DNA of 64,000 nt from Darksidea phi (Eukaryota > Ascomycota > Dothideomycetes > Pleosporales > Lentitheciaceae), in the NCBI GenBank assembly GCA_030770425.1, contig JASJFT010000041.1:124001-188000 (forward strand). Direction: 5' to 3'. The notes below the pieces were generated by a model, which had not been told where the DNA came from, searched no databases, and saw only the letters and a list, made by a program, of their open reading frames with translations. Shown here in pieces: positions 44,261 through 54,719 of the stretch. Position 1 is the stretch's first letter, and every line of letters begins with the position of its first letter. The position numbers and the translations under genes were made by a program.

Positions 44261-47259
44261 TTGTTCCTCGACTATGACGGGAAGTGCAATCCACTGCTGT
44301 ACCCAAACGAATGCCATGTCAGCCCATCATTAAAGAGAAAGGCGAATGGAGAAAGCGAGTGACAAAGCGACAAGGTGCCAAACAAGTTGGATGCGATGGC
44401 GATATTGAACTGCCCAACGTACCTGTTCTTGTTCCTATATCAAGTGATGTGATAATTCAAGTGGCGAGCCGGGACGGCAGAGCACCGAGAGGACAACCCT
44501 CCCAAAAGTCGAGGTATTTTGGTAGATACCAATGAGAAGAAAAGGCGAGGGTTGGGGAGTGTAAAAAAAGACCCCGTTGAAGCCCGATGAGGGAAGACTA
44601 ACAGCGTCGGTACATGTACCACCTGGTCAGGAGTGCTCGCTTGGAGCGGAACGAAGATGATGGTCTGAAATATGCGGCCAGTCAAACGGTCTAAATGCTC
44701 TATCAACGCCTTATGATGCCTGAAGGCGCAACGGCAGCGATGATACGAAGGGTAAAGCGTGCGCGTGGGCCAGAGCTTAGAGGCCGGAGAGGCGAATGAC
44801 GCTCGCAATGGGTTCGCCGCGCGATCCACGTAGACGGGAATGCCGCACGAGGATCGAACAAGCCTCCTGCCTCAATTGCCCCTCGCTCGAGCGGCTTTGC
44901 GTCGTCTGATTGGACCTAGGGCCAAGGGCTGTGGCTGTTGGAGTGGTTGTGGAGCGACAGGGAGGGAACGAACCGATGGCCTGGAGGCAAAATGATCTCC
45001 AAATGAGGAGCACGGTGGGAAATGGGGGCTGATGTCAAAGCCATTCAAACGAGAACCAGGGTAGATGACAAAGGTTCGGGTGGAAGCGCTGGTAGGAGCT
45101 TTGGGTAGAAGTGTGGCGAATGCAGCGTGTTTCTAGACCTGGGCCGATAGCGCTGATCCCAGACTACACTGCGAAGCTTTGAGGCACCAATTTCGCCCTA
45201 ATTGTAGCCTGCAGGGAACACTGTCAGAAGTGAAGCAGCAAATTGTACACGGCTCTTCGCCGTTCTTTCTAGAAACTGCAGGAGCTTTCCGCAGGGCCAA
45301 GGTGCAGAACACCATGCAAGAGGTGCGTTGGAGAAATTCAATGGGGCATTACGCTATCCCTTCCTAGTTGGCCACAAGCCATGAAGTAATGCTCCGGGGA
45401 ACTGCAGGCGCCGCGTGGCCGAGCAATAGTAATGACATGGCGCTGTGTGGCCTGCGTAGAACGGGCAACGAGCAGCGCCCGGGGGCTTGGTGTCTTGCAC
45501 AGGCAACGGGACATGGCCATGCAGCAATGGCTTGCGCGGTACACAGGACCGCCGGGCAAATTGGGGACGTGTTGGAAGCGGTAGGGAGCGGTAGGGAGCG
45601 GTGGGGAGCGGCGGGAAGCGGTGCGGTCTGAGGAGCGACATGGCCGGCCCACGCCACGGCTGTCAGTACCACCAACGCCGCCGTAATTGGCGCCGGCCAG
45701 GTCAGAACTCAATCCGCGGCAATCAAAGCCACAGGGCACCGGGACGTGACAGCAGCACATCCCTCGACAAGTTCCCGCATGCTCCTGGAGCCGAGACGCT
45801 GACCGCCTATGACGGGCATCAAAACGCCTTTGCCACTGGCGTTCTCCACCGGTGCGACGAACGGTCTTTTCGCCCGGGATCTACAAGCGACTCAGCACAG
45901 CCACACGCTCCTCGTGGGATGCGACCTGCTGCATCTCGAGGGTCGTGGAAGCGGCTTTCGCGCGGCGCCCTCGCGTGCGGCGCGCGGGCGAGGCCGTGAG
46001 CAGGCTTTGCGCGCCTGGGGATGGCCGTGGGCGGGCGTGCTGCGGTGCGCTGGCATGAATCGTGCCTTGCTGTGCTGCGACGAAAAAACAGGGCCGTGGA
46101 ATTTCCGATGCGCCACCATGGGAAAAGCACATGGCAGAAGCCCAAAGCGCATCGCTTGACTGGCCTTTCCCGTCGCAGGGGCTTGCTCAAGCTTCGAGTC
46201 TCCACCGACGTAATCGAGTGGCGTTGGCCGCTAGGCGGACGTCCGTGTCAACCGGCCCAGGGTCCAACATGGCCGCCATCCGACGACGTCGAACCCGCCC
46301 GTGTCTTGGAACACGGCAGTTGTCGACAGCCGGGCGACGTCGAGCGTGAACCATCGACTGTGCGGGGACAACACTCCCGTCACCTGTCGCCTAGTGTTCT
46401 TGAGATACCATCGTCGGCTTCATTGCGGCCTTACATCCGCCCGAACACGTGTGCCACGGCCTACGAACCGTACGCAGGGCAAAAATGGACTCGTAATGAA
46501 ACTCGCCACGCGAAAATCACCGCCGTGGTTGATAGGGGCGGAATGTTGCTCGCAAAAATCCTTTCGCTTCGTTGCCGTCAAGTCAGATAAGGCGAACGCG
46601 ATGTCCATTGGAGCATCACCAATGACGCATGGGACACGGATCCCCCTGGCGATCCCCTCCCCGCGTCCCAGCCATATGCGGGAGATCTGGACTCATGGGA
46701 GCTAACTTTAGCATATGCCGTCATATAGGCGGCGGCCAGACGTGCTGTCGAGCTAGCACGTCATTCTGGATCTGCTTGGGCGTCCCAAAAAAGTAAAGTA
46801 CCTTCCCCGGAGTGCATGTAAAAATATTTGCTCTCTGCTGTCTGCAGCTTTCCCTACGGAATCTTCCTAGCCCACTTGGCTTCGCCTTGATGACATGGCA
46901 CCGCCGCCAGTGTTCGGCACCTTCCTACTGCACAGAGGTGCGATCACCGTGTGGGAAACGCAACTACCCGAACCGATGACAGTGTGCTGCCACCGGCGAT
47001 CCAATTGTCGTGTACGCTGTACTCTGCCAGAAACCTGGCTGAGGAGAACGGCTTGAGACGTGCAGCTAAGGGTTGCTAGGGCCGCATCTTGAGCATGTCG
47101 TAGCCGTTCGCAAATTTCGAGGAGCTTTCACGCCTGAATGAGTGGTTCTGCATGCTGTCGAGGGACTTCGAGGGTTGTGACCCGCTGGCAAGATCGCGGA
47201 CACATCGAGGACGACTGCGTGAATGAACATAATGTTCGTTCACGGTACCAATGGACAGC
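44261..47259. other. 3.0-kb gene-free region, RRM-YTH promoter side
   Basis: Runs from the RRM-YTH start to the Bem46 stop. Overlapping frames on all strands (for example 46021-46590) have no domain. The first 200 bp holds the probable 5' leader intron of the RRM-YTH gene. A 10-bp tandem repeat is at 45571-45620. No RNA gene seen. Confidence 0.5.
45571..45620 (+). repeat. Five-unit 10-bp tandem repeat (GTAGGGAGCG-type)
   Basis: Units at 45571, 45581, 45591, 45601 and 45611 read GTTGGAAGCG, GTAGGGAGCG twice, GTGGGGAGCG and GCGGGAAGCG, followed by a partial sixth. The 10-bp period places the G tracts on one helix face. Confidence 0.85.
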
Positions 47260-48292
47260 TTATTTGGCAACGTGCTCCGAAAGGAAGCTCTCGATATAAT
47301 CAAAGTACCCTGGCTCAGCCACGGTATCGTTGTGAGTTCCATTTGGCAACTCCTTCCATATTTTCGGCTCCGAGCGGCACAGTTGGAACAACTTAGCCAT
47401 ATGAGACGGCCTACTAATTAGCGGAAATCAAGTGGTTAACATACGAGAGGCTCACGGAACGATTTCATCCTTCAACCCACTGAGGAACAGGATTGGAGTG
47501 TTCCTAATCTGGGGCAACACCTCGTCGCTTGGCCATACTTGATGACAGAGTGGCGCTAAGTATTTGGCTGGTGGCAGCACACTTGGCGAGTTAACATTAT
47601 TTCTCCTGCAACGCCTTGTAATCAACTTACGAGGGTATCATCTTGCGCATCGACATGAATGTGTTCTCCAAAACAATGCCTGCAATGTCACCTTGCTTCT
47701 GGTTCCTCGCTGCAAGAGCTATGGAAACGGCTCCTCCAAGACTCTGTCCATACAGCACCACGCGAGTTCCTCGTAGCTCATGGCGTTGTCTGATATAGTC
47801 GAGACCCGTCTGTGCATCGATCATCAAGCCCTTTTCGTTTGGAGTCCCTGAAGACAGACCATAACCCCGATATTGCAGCATCAGCACGTTGCACCTTAGG
47901 TCCTCTGCGAGGATCTTCGCGATGGGAAGCCGATATCCTATATTTCCAGCATTCCCATGGAACATGAGTAGCGTCACATTCCGTGAATGCTGCTTGTTGG
48001 CTCGAATGTAGAATGCGCTCAGGGATTCGCCATCGGGCGTAGGAATGAACAGCTCTTCGGAGTCTGCTATGGCAAATTGTGCCGGCCGGGGAACATTGGT
48101 TCGCGCATCAGGGGGGAAGTTTCTCGGGTAGATGATCTCACTGGTTCTCGTCAATGCCTGCAATCTGCGCATTTGCGGGGAGACGGAATACTTTTGCTTG
48201 AAGTAGAGGACTCCGCTAAGTAAAGCAGCAAGTCCAGAGGATGCTATAACCGGAATGCGGAGGTATGACAGGAAAGAATCAAGAGCCCCCAT
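47260..48292 (-). CDS. Bem46-type alpha/beta hydrolase
   Basis: Three exons on the minus strand, 48292-47631, 47581-47456 and 47413-47260, with introns of 49 and 42 bp, encode 313 aa. An N-terminal hydrophobic segment (IPVIASSGLAALLSGVLYF, residues 13-31) anchors it, as in the membrane-bound Bem46/ABHD13 family. The hydrolase core has the oxyanion block LLMFHGNAGNIGYRLP, then MLQYRGYGLSSGTP, and the nucleophile elbow GQSLGG (Ser near residue 192). An acid residue lies in LSGLKDEIVP and the catalytic His is in NGTHNDT. In Neurospora, Bem46 is at the ER and affects ascospore germination and polarity; this is family knowledge. The substrate is unknown. It is divergent to the proteasome gene. Confidence 0.9.
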
Positions 48293-48790
48293 AACTGCTT
48301 TGAGACATTCTCAAGCGAGGTGTAGATCCGGAACGAGGGGTATACTAGCGAACGATGGAATGGTAAGAGGTATAGACTCTCCGGATCGCGAGACTGGGTG
48401 GGCGTATAGCGGGGAGGGGAGCTCGGTAGCTAGGTAGGATTGCGGCGGCGAGAGTGCAGGCCTATTGAGAAGACAATGCGGCGGGGTAGAGGAGTCTGCC
48501 ACAGTTGCGGTCGGAGGTAGGTAGGTCTAGAGATGTGAAACTCGCTACTGTGGAAGACCTAAGTCGCAAGCTGATACCCACTTCTGGATTGACGTAGGTC
48601 TTGACATCGGGACTGAGGCACGCCACGTGATCAAGGAGCTTGGACCACATCGTCTCAGTCCACGAAGCTGCGATTGCCTGGCGCGGCGACAAGCTTGACC
48701 TCAACCATCACCACCGGCGCCCTCCTACAATCGATATCTTGGACTCTCGCCCCAGCCACCTTCCCATTAACCACTCAGTAAATCACCAAA
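48293..48790. other. Divergent promoter, Bem46-type / proteasome beta1
   Basis: A 498-bp shared 5' region. The left part repeats GAG/CGG-rich words; no gene seen. Confidence 0.5.
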
Positions 48791-49673
48791 ATGGTCACCG
48801 GCATGCTAGCAGAAGGTAAACTGGATAGTGTTTTGAGCGAGCTCGGAGCTTACACTGTGCAGACGGTATCCACGTCGACATGGATCACCTGAAGAAGGGC
48901 GAAGTCAAGTAGGGTATTTGCAATTCCTGTATCTGGACAGTGGGCTAACACGTCATTATAGCCTCGGAACCTCGATGTTTGTAACCCAACCGTCCTCACT
49001 TTATATCACGCCCTCTAACCCGGCACAGCATGGCGATCAACTTTAAAGACGGCGTGATATTAGGGGCAGACAGCAGAACTACCACAGGCGCATATATTGC
49101 AAACCGAGTGACAGACAAGCTCACGCAAGTGCACGATACTATCTGGTGCTGTCGCTCGGGCTCGGCGGCGGACACGCAGGCCGTGGCAGACATTGTCCAC
49201 TACCACTTGGGAATGTACGGCATCACGAACGACGAACCTCCGACCACGCAGACGGCGGCAGCTATATTCCAGGAGCTTTGCTACTCCAACAAGGACCAGT
49301 TGTCGTGAGTGGGAGACTCTACATTTTGCGGTTAAGCTAATTCTGAGGTAGTGCCGGTATGATCATCGCTGGCTACGACCATAGACATGGTGGGCAGGTG
49401 TATTCGATACCCCTCGGCGGCTCTCTACACAAGCAAGCATATGCGATCGGTGGCTCTGGGTCAACATACATTTACGGATACTGCGACGCAAACTGGCAGG
49501 AGAACATGACGGAGGCCGAGGGAGTCAAGTTCGTCAGGGGAGCTCTGCAGGAGGCGATCAAGTGGGATGGCAGTTCGGGCGGCGTGATTCGCATGGTGGT
49601 GCTCACGGCGCAGGGTGCACAGCGACACTTGTATCTGCCAGACCAGAACTATGAAGGACCAGGCACTCAGTAG
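48791..49673 (+). CDS. PRE3: 20S proteasome beta1 subunit (caspase-like), Pre3
   Basis: Catalytic subunit cleaving after acidic residues. Five exons: 48791-48815, 48863-48908, 48962-48976 (15 bp), 49029-49304 and 49352-49673. The introns are 47-53 bp and all junctions keep phase; the product is 227 aa. A short propeptide ends in VNLG, and autoprocessing would expose the Thr of [23 protein letters not shown]. The catalytic Lys lies in the [11 protein letters not shown] block and the conserved [21 protein letters not shown] (in part) identifies beta1. The C-terminal half has [25 protein letters not shown] and [14 protein letters not shown] beta1 motifs. The 15-bp exon is needed to encode the cleavage site, so its splicing is essential for a working enzyme. 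Confidence 0.95.
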
Positions 49674-50539
49674 AGCATGCGAGGAAGGATGTGTAAAATA
49701 TAGACAGTGGGGATTGCAGAGAGAGAATGCACATCATCTAGCAAACGACGGTTCATCGGCCTCGAGGAATAGCCGTCACCAATTGACAAGGTGTGAATAG
49801 CAGTCCAGGGTGCCGGACAGCCAAGCAAAGGTAGCGTTACATAGCCAATGAGGAGCCGGCATGGGGCCAGATGGCCGCGCCTTCCTTTCCTATCTGCCAG
49901 TTAGATCTTCACATGGGATGTCCGCCAGTTACTTCTCACCGCGACTTGGGAGGAGAGCCAGAGCAAAAGTGAAGCGGCGGGCGGAATCGGGCATTACAAA
50001 ACGGCGTGTACACACTTCCGTCGAGACGTGAGAGCATAGTGCGGCAGCGCGCGACTTTATCAGCGACGCGGATCGGCAGGGTTTCATAGGCGCCATTTCT
50101 TATGACGAACTAAGCCCACTCCCCACGGACCTCAAACAAGCCTCATCACCTCAACACCGCCAGATCACCACCAGCCCATTTTCCCTCCAACCACCCTCGC
50201 CGCTACGCCGACCAATTCACTTTGGCCACGGCAAGCTGGGACTGAGGCATGCTCCATTTCGGCTTCTGCTAAGTCGAGTTCTGAGGCAAGCCGTATCCGG
50301 TCACAGCGGCTCTTATCGCAGACAGGCCAAGTCTACAACCCGCTCTCCACCACGGCCGGCACCTCCTCTGCGCCAGAGCAGACGCACACTCCTTCACGTC
50401 GCCCGCGAGCTCACACCACCTCTCGTATCTTCTATAATCATCTGCTCAGCAGAGTCCGCGCTGCTGCACCACCCACCCCCTGCAGCTCGATATCACCCGC
50501 AGCCGGCGCGCCTTTGCGACCTCAAAACCGCCTCCTTTC
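49674..50539. other. Intergenic, proteasome beta1 3' / cyclin 5'
   Basis: An 866-bp tandem spacer. The right 0.45 kb is C-rich and contains no long ATG frame, as expected of a long 5' leader. No gene seen. Confidence 0.5.
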
Positions 50540-50613
50540 ATGCGCATGCGGCCAAAGAGCGGTATTGCGACTATTGATAATAGCACACCCCAGAGCGCGT
50601 CTACTATCGCGGT

Positions 50614-52067
50614 ATGGGATCGCTTCTGGTTAGCGAATTCGGTGGGAACCACTTCCATAACCCCATATTTGGCGGTGGCCATCAACAGACGCAGGAGTCG
50701 TCCACCGTACACCACACGCCGGTACGACCGTCTCCACAGGTCAACTCGAACCCGCTGCCGCGCATAGTGGCGCCGCCCGCAGACGTGCCCATGGCTGACT
50801 CGGGAGCCCCACTATCGAGCTCAACGCCGTCACAATTGTCACAACCGACACCCTCCATAGCTAGTACTGCATCCCAGCGACAACCTCCTCCTAGCCCACG
50901 TTTTCGGCCACGTTCGGAGCAGCCGACGCCGACGGACCCCACCTCAACGCCGAACGCGCTTGCAAATTCGCGCCCTGGGCCCTCTTCCCTATCTCTCTCC
51001 GCACAAGAGTTGCCCAGTCACGCGCTACGATTGCCATTCAACTCGACGTCAATAGGGCCGCAACGGATCAAGGTGAAGAGCCTGTCTCACATCCAGGATC
51101 TCGCTACCGACGACTCCAGTGCTTTCGCTCAGACACGGTCTTTGTCACGACGGCAACGGCGAGACCCGACCGAACTTGGCCCACAGTATGAGATCAGTGA
51201 GATGCCCGTATCAGACATCATCGAAATGGTGGCGGGGCTCTTGACCAAAATCACTACTACGAATGACCGTCAACACGAGCATCTGCACCGCCAAATCCCC
51301 CCTCCTGAGGGGACCTCCGGGCTCAGTCAACAGACGACTAGCGTTCTGGCATTTCATGGAAAGAACGTGCCCAGCATATCAATCCTCAGCTACCTCAGCC
51401 GTATACACAAATACTGTCCCACTACCTACGAGGTCTTCCTTAGTCTATTGGTTTACTTTGACAGAATGACAGAGAGAGTGAACGCAGGACCGATGCTCAG
51501 TCTACGCCAGGCAAACCAGCAGTCGCTCGACCGCGTCAATGCTGAGGCCGATACGAACGCAATATCCGGAGCGTCTACTCAGTCTACGGAGCAAACTCCT
51601 TCCACGTCAATGCAAGCAGCCACCCCTCCGCCCTCCGGATCCCTGGGCCCGCCTGCCGAAGCGCCTGCCCGAGGAGTCCAGCCACCCTCTCCCCCCCACC
51701 AGGACTTGGAATCCGACCCCTATAACTTATCACACTTTTTCGTAGTTGACAGCTTCAACATTCATCGACTTGTTATTGCTGGCGTTACTTGTGCAAGCAA
51801 ATTCTTTTCTGATGTGTTCTATACCAATTCCAGATACGCAAAGGTGAGAAGATCTGTAGCTTCAGTCAATGCTCATTTCACTAACGCGTTTAGGTTGGCG
51901 GTCTTCCATTGGTGGAACTTAACCACCTGGAGCTGCAGTTCCTATTATTGAACGACTTCCGACTTGCGGTACCGCTGGAAGAGATGGAGGAGTACGGGAC
52001 GATGCTAGTTGAATTCTACGCACGGGAGGTGGCACAGCAGCATGGTCGCCACACGGCGAGACAATAA
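50614..52067 (+). CDS. Pho80-like cyclin
   Basis: Exons 50614-51843 and 51894-52067 (intron 51844-51893, GTGAGA...CTAAC...TTTAG) encode 467 aa. The first 200 residues are Ser/Pro/Thr-rich. The cyclin box is the PHO80/PCL type: VPSISILSYLSRIHKYCPTTYEVFLSLLVYFDRM (in part), a low-complexity insert of about 80 residues, then SFNIHRLVIAGVTCASKFFSD, YTNSRYAKVGGLP and ELNHLELQFLLLNDFRLAV. Such cyclins pair with Pho85-type kinases in phosphate, glycogen or polarity control. An alternative start exists: ATG 50540, exon 50540-50611, intron 50612-50688 (GTATGG...ACAG), entering the same frame at 50689 and removing the ATG at 50614. Confidence 0.88.
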
Positions 52068-52975
52068 ACAGGCATGCAGACGATTACAATCATGAGCGTT
52101 TCATGCAAGCAGAGACATAAGAAGCGACCGGCACAATTTTGCACGGCTTGGGGCCGTACGGAGGGTTCCGCCAGCAATGGGCCATCCATTGGACTCGAGA
52201 CTCTGCATCGATCAAGCATTGATGCGAGCTCAAACGTTCCCATAAAGGCGGGAACAGAGAGCAATAATTTCATGTGGACCTGTTCACCCTGTTCAAGGAG
52301 GTCTCCTTTTCTCGCTAGACGTGCACGTGGGAGATAGAATTTCTCTTCATCTTTTGGCGGTAGTTGGCTCCGAATTCATGTCTCTAGGGCGACTCCAGTC
52401 AGTGTCTCATCTCTTGACCCTGCTTATTATCTCGTTTGCATTTCGGAAGGAGGCGACGGGTGAGGGCTGACTGGAGTTTATTACCAGGGCTCCTTATGAT
52501 GATGCTTTATGAAAGTGGTGATTTCTTTTCTTTCTCTATGCTCCCTTATCCTGCTTGGGATGGCGTTAATAGAGGTGTAGTAGCAAGATTTTATGAATGG
52601 GATTGCGTTGGCTTTGAACTATGTACCGAGATGTGAGACTTACAAGTGAATCGAGCTGGGCATGGCCAATTGTACCATTGTGGTAAATGTCATAGCTCCC
52701 AGAGAACCAGAGGGGCACACAATAGCCCCAAGGTTCTAGACTCCAGCGACGACTCAGGCACCCTGGTCGAGGGATCCCCTTTTAAATGATCCAGGGGCCG
52801 CAACTCGCCTTGCGTGCATGGACCTCGAACCTGGCGCGCCTAATTCCCGACGAATAAATATGTAGCGATGCCGCTTCTTTTCAATCCTGCTTTCCTTACG
52901 CCACACTGTCCCTATCGCTTTTGTATTTAGTGTTTTGCGTTCGGTTTCTATTTGCTTGGTTGGTGACGCATAGAC
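52068..52975. other. Intergenic, cyclin 3' / oxygenase 5'
   Basis: A 908-bp tandem spacer. Short frames only. The right end is T-rich. No gene or RNA recognised. Confidence 0.5.
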
Positions 52976-54018
52976 ATGGCCACTGGGTCTTTTTCCCTCT
53001 CCTCGTTTGTGCAATATGCTTTCATTGCTGTGATTGGGTATATCCTTGCGGGCGCGCCACTCGTTTCCATATTCGCCGGAGAAAACGGAGGGAAGAAAGA
53101 GAGAGTAAGAGACGGTCTTATAAACGGAGTGCAGATTTCGAAGGAAAAGTTGGAGAGTCTGGTCATTCCAGATAGGAATTTGACATGTGAGACGCATGCG
53201 TTTCCGGGGGTTTACGTGCTGAGCCAAGAGCCGTTGGTTGTTTATATTGAGGGGTTCTTGGGGGTAGGGGAGGCAGATGAGGTTGTTGCATTGAGGTTAG
53301 TAATCCTTGTGTTTTTGTGAGAGGTGAAGATTCGGCCTCTTCGTATATATTCGCTCGTTCAACACCATATCTGAAGCACAAAATAAGCAGCTAACATATC
53401 ACCAGTGAACCCCACTTCACCCCCTCCACAGTCTGGACCTCCGGCACCGAACGTCTAGACCCCACTGTACGCCTCTCCCACAAAGCCGCCGTCCCGCGTT
53501 CGCACCTAGTCCAATGCATCGAAGAGCGAGCCCGTGCCTTCCAAGGCTGGCGCCCTTATGTCTTCGTCGAGAAGCTTTGGGCGCAGAAGTACGGACCTGG
53601 AGGCCATTACACGTATCACTATGACTGGAGTACTGCGACGAAGGATGCCGGCAGGGTCAGTAGTTTTATGGTGTGGTTAGGGGATGAGTGTGAGGGGGGT
53701 GGGACGAGGTTTCCGAGGCTGGAGAAGCTGGGTGGCGAGTGGTGTCGGTTTGTTGAGTGTGGAGAGGAGGGGGCAGAGAGGGATAGCGATAGAGATGGGG
53801 ATGGGGATGAGGAGGGGAAGGGTGTCACGTTTAAGCCGATTAAAGGAAATGCGGTGTTTTGGGAGAATATAAGGGCTGATGGGTCGGGTTTTGAGGAGAG
53901 TTGGCATGCAGGGTTGCCGGTGACGAGTGGGACTAAGATTGGGCTTAACATCTGGAGTTGGTATCAGAAAGGATATGATCCATATGCCCAAGAAGAAGCA
54001 GTCTCGAAGGAAGAGTAG
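52976..54018 (+). CDS. Prolyl 4-hydroxylase-like 2OG-Fe(II) oxygenase
   Basis: Exons 52976-53295 and 53406-54018, with intron 53296-53405 (GTTAGT...CTAAC...CCAG), encode 310 aa. An N-terminal hydrophobic segment (YAFIAVIGYILAGAPLVSIF, residues 13-32) suggests an ER signal anchor. The double-stranded beta-helix shows the iron ligands HYD (in YTYHYDWST) and the distal His (SWHAGLPV), followed by the 2-oxoglutarate-binding Lys of GTKIGLNIWSW. The block YGPGGHYTYHYDWS and MVWLGDECEGGGTRFP match the P4Hc family. A run of Asp/Glu/Arg (about residues 235-255) inside the catalytic fold is unusual. The substrate could be a secreted or ribosomal protein; not determinable here. Confidence 0.88.
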
Positions 54019-54130
54019 AGACGAGGACGACTAGCGTGCGGATGTGGACATAGGATTGCACATTGGCTCTGGCACCAGCGCAGATTGAGTTGGATGGGCT
54101 GATGCCGAGTCCGACCACCTTCGTAAGAAT

Positions 54131-54208
54131 ATATCTGTGTTGATCTCGTGCGGGCCTTGCAAAAGAGACTCGCACTATGAAAATCCAAAGAAATATCTGT
54201 ATCGATCT
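54131..54208 (+). mobile_element. Short dispersed element, copy A, with flanking direct repeats
   Basis: The core at 54147-54192 (46 bp) begins CGTGCGGGCCTTGCAAAAGA and ends A-rich. It is flanked by ATATCTGTGTTGATCT (54131-54146) and ATATCTGTATCGATCT (54193-54208), a 16-bp direct repeat with two transitions. Copies B (55089-55132, minus) and C (58611-58659, plus) share the core. The direct repeats look like target-site duplications. Confidence 0.6.
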
Positions 54209-54254
54209 TTTCCTATAAGATCTAAGCAGATCGTAACGTCAAGAGCCAGTCTAC

Positions 54255-54719
54255 TCAAGACCTCTTTCCAGTCTTCTTCCCACCCCTCAATCCGACGCCC
54301 ATCAAGAACAACACTCTAAACACAGTCGCCGTCCCCGTAATCGCAAGCGCACCCCAGTCCTCCGCCCTCCAGCTCTGCCACCCCAACCTCCCCTGCGCGC
54401 TCAACGCCCCAAACGCGCCCCAGAAATAAGTGAAATCCACCAACAAACACGCGCACTGCACAATGCGCCAGATGGCCAGATCACTCGTGTACCGAAGCAG
54501 GACGGCAGAGACAAAGCCAAAGTAGAGCATACAGCCGCCGCGTTGACGCAGGATCATGGCGTGTCCGATGTCGTGTGGGAGGTTGGGGATGTGGGAGGAG
54601 AGGACAAGGGTGGGGTCGAAAAAGTCAATGTAGGCGCCGAATGCGCAGATGATGGGATCCATCCACGTGAAGAAGATGCGGTAGGACGCTGGGTAGCGTG
54701 TTGACGGCGATTGGACCAT
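54255..54719 (-). CDS. DUF7704 family small membrane protein
   Basis: A single exon of 154 aa with four hydrophobic segments (FFTWMDPIICAFGAYIDFF, MLYFGFVSAVLL, IVQCACLLVDFTYFWGAFGAL and ATVFRVLFLMGVGL). The pattern YRIFFTWMDP...DPTLVLSSH..P and RQRGGCMLYFGF...LRYTSDLAIW is the DUF7704 family, widespread in Pezizomycotina and of unknown function. The C-terminus is short and basic (RGGKKTGKRS). It is convergent with the oxygenase gene, with copy A of the short repeat between their 3' ends. Confidence 0.85.
   Translation of the reverse strand: MVQSPSTRYPASYRIFFTWMDPIICAFGAYIDFFDPTLVLSSHIPNLPHDIGHAMILRQRGGCMLYFGFVSAVLLRYTSDLAIWRIVQCACLLVDFTYFWGAFGALSAQGRLGWQSWRAEDWGALAITGTATVFRVLFLMGVGLRGGKKTGKRS

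Noticed and set aside
44440..44829. 129-codon minus-strand frame ahead of the RRM-YTH gene
   Set aside because: It lies in the probable 5' leader and its intron, and its sequence shows no domain. A leader role explains the position better.
45601..46705. Frames of 130-190 codons in the 3-kb gap upstream of the RRM-YTH gene
   Set aside because: Multiple overlapping frames on both strands, Arg-rich random composition, no splice support.
52790..52850. Minus-strand GGTTCGAGGTCC resembling a tRNA T-loop
   Set aside because: The 5-bp T-stem does not pair and no D-arm or acceptor stem can be drawn.
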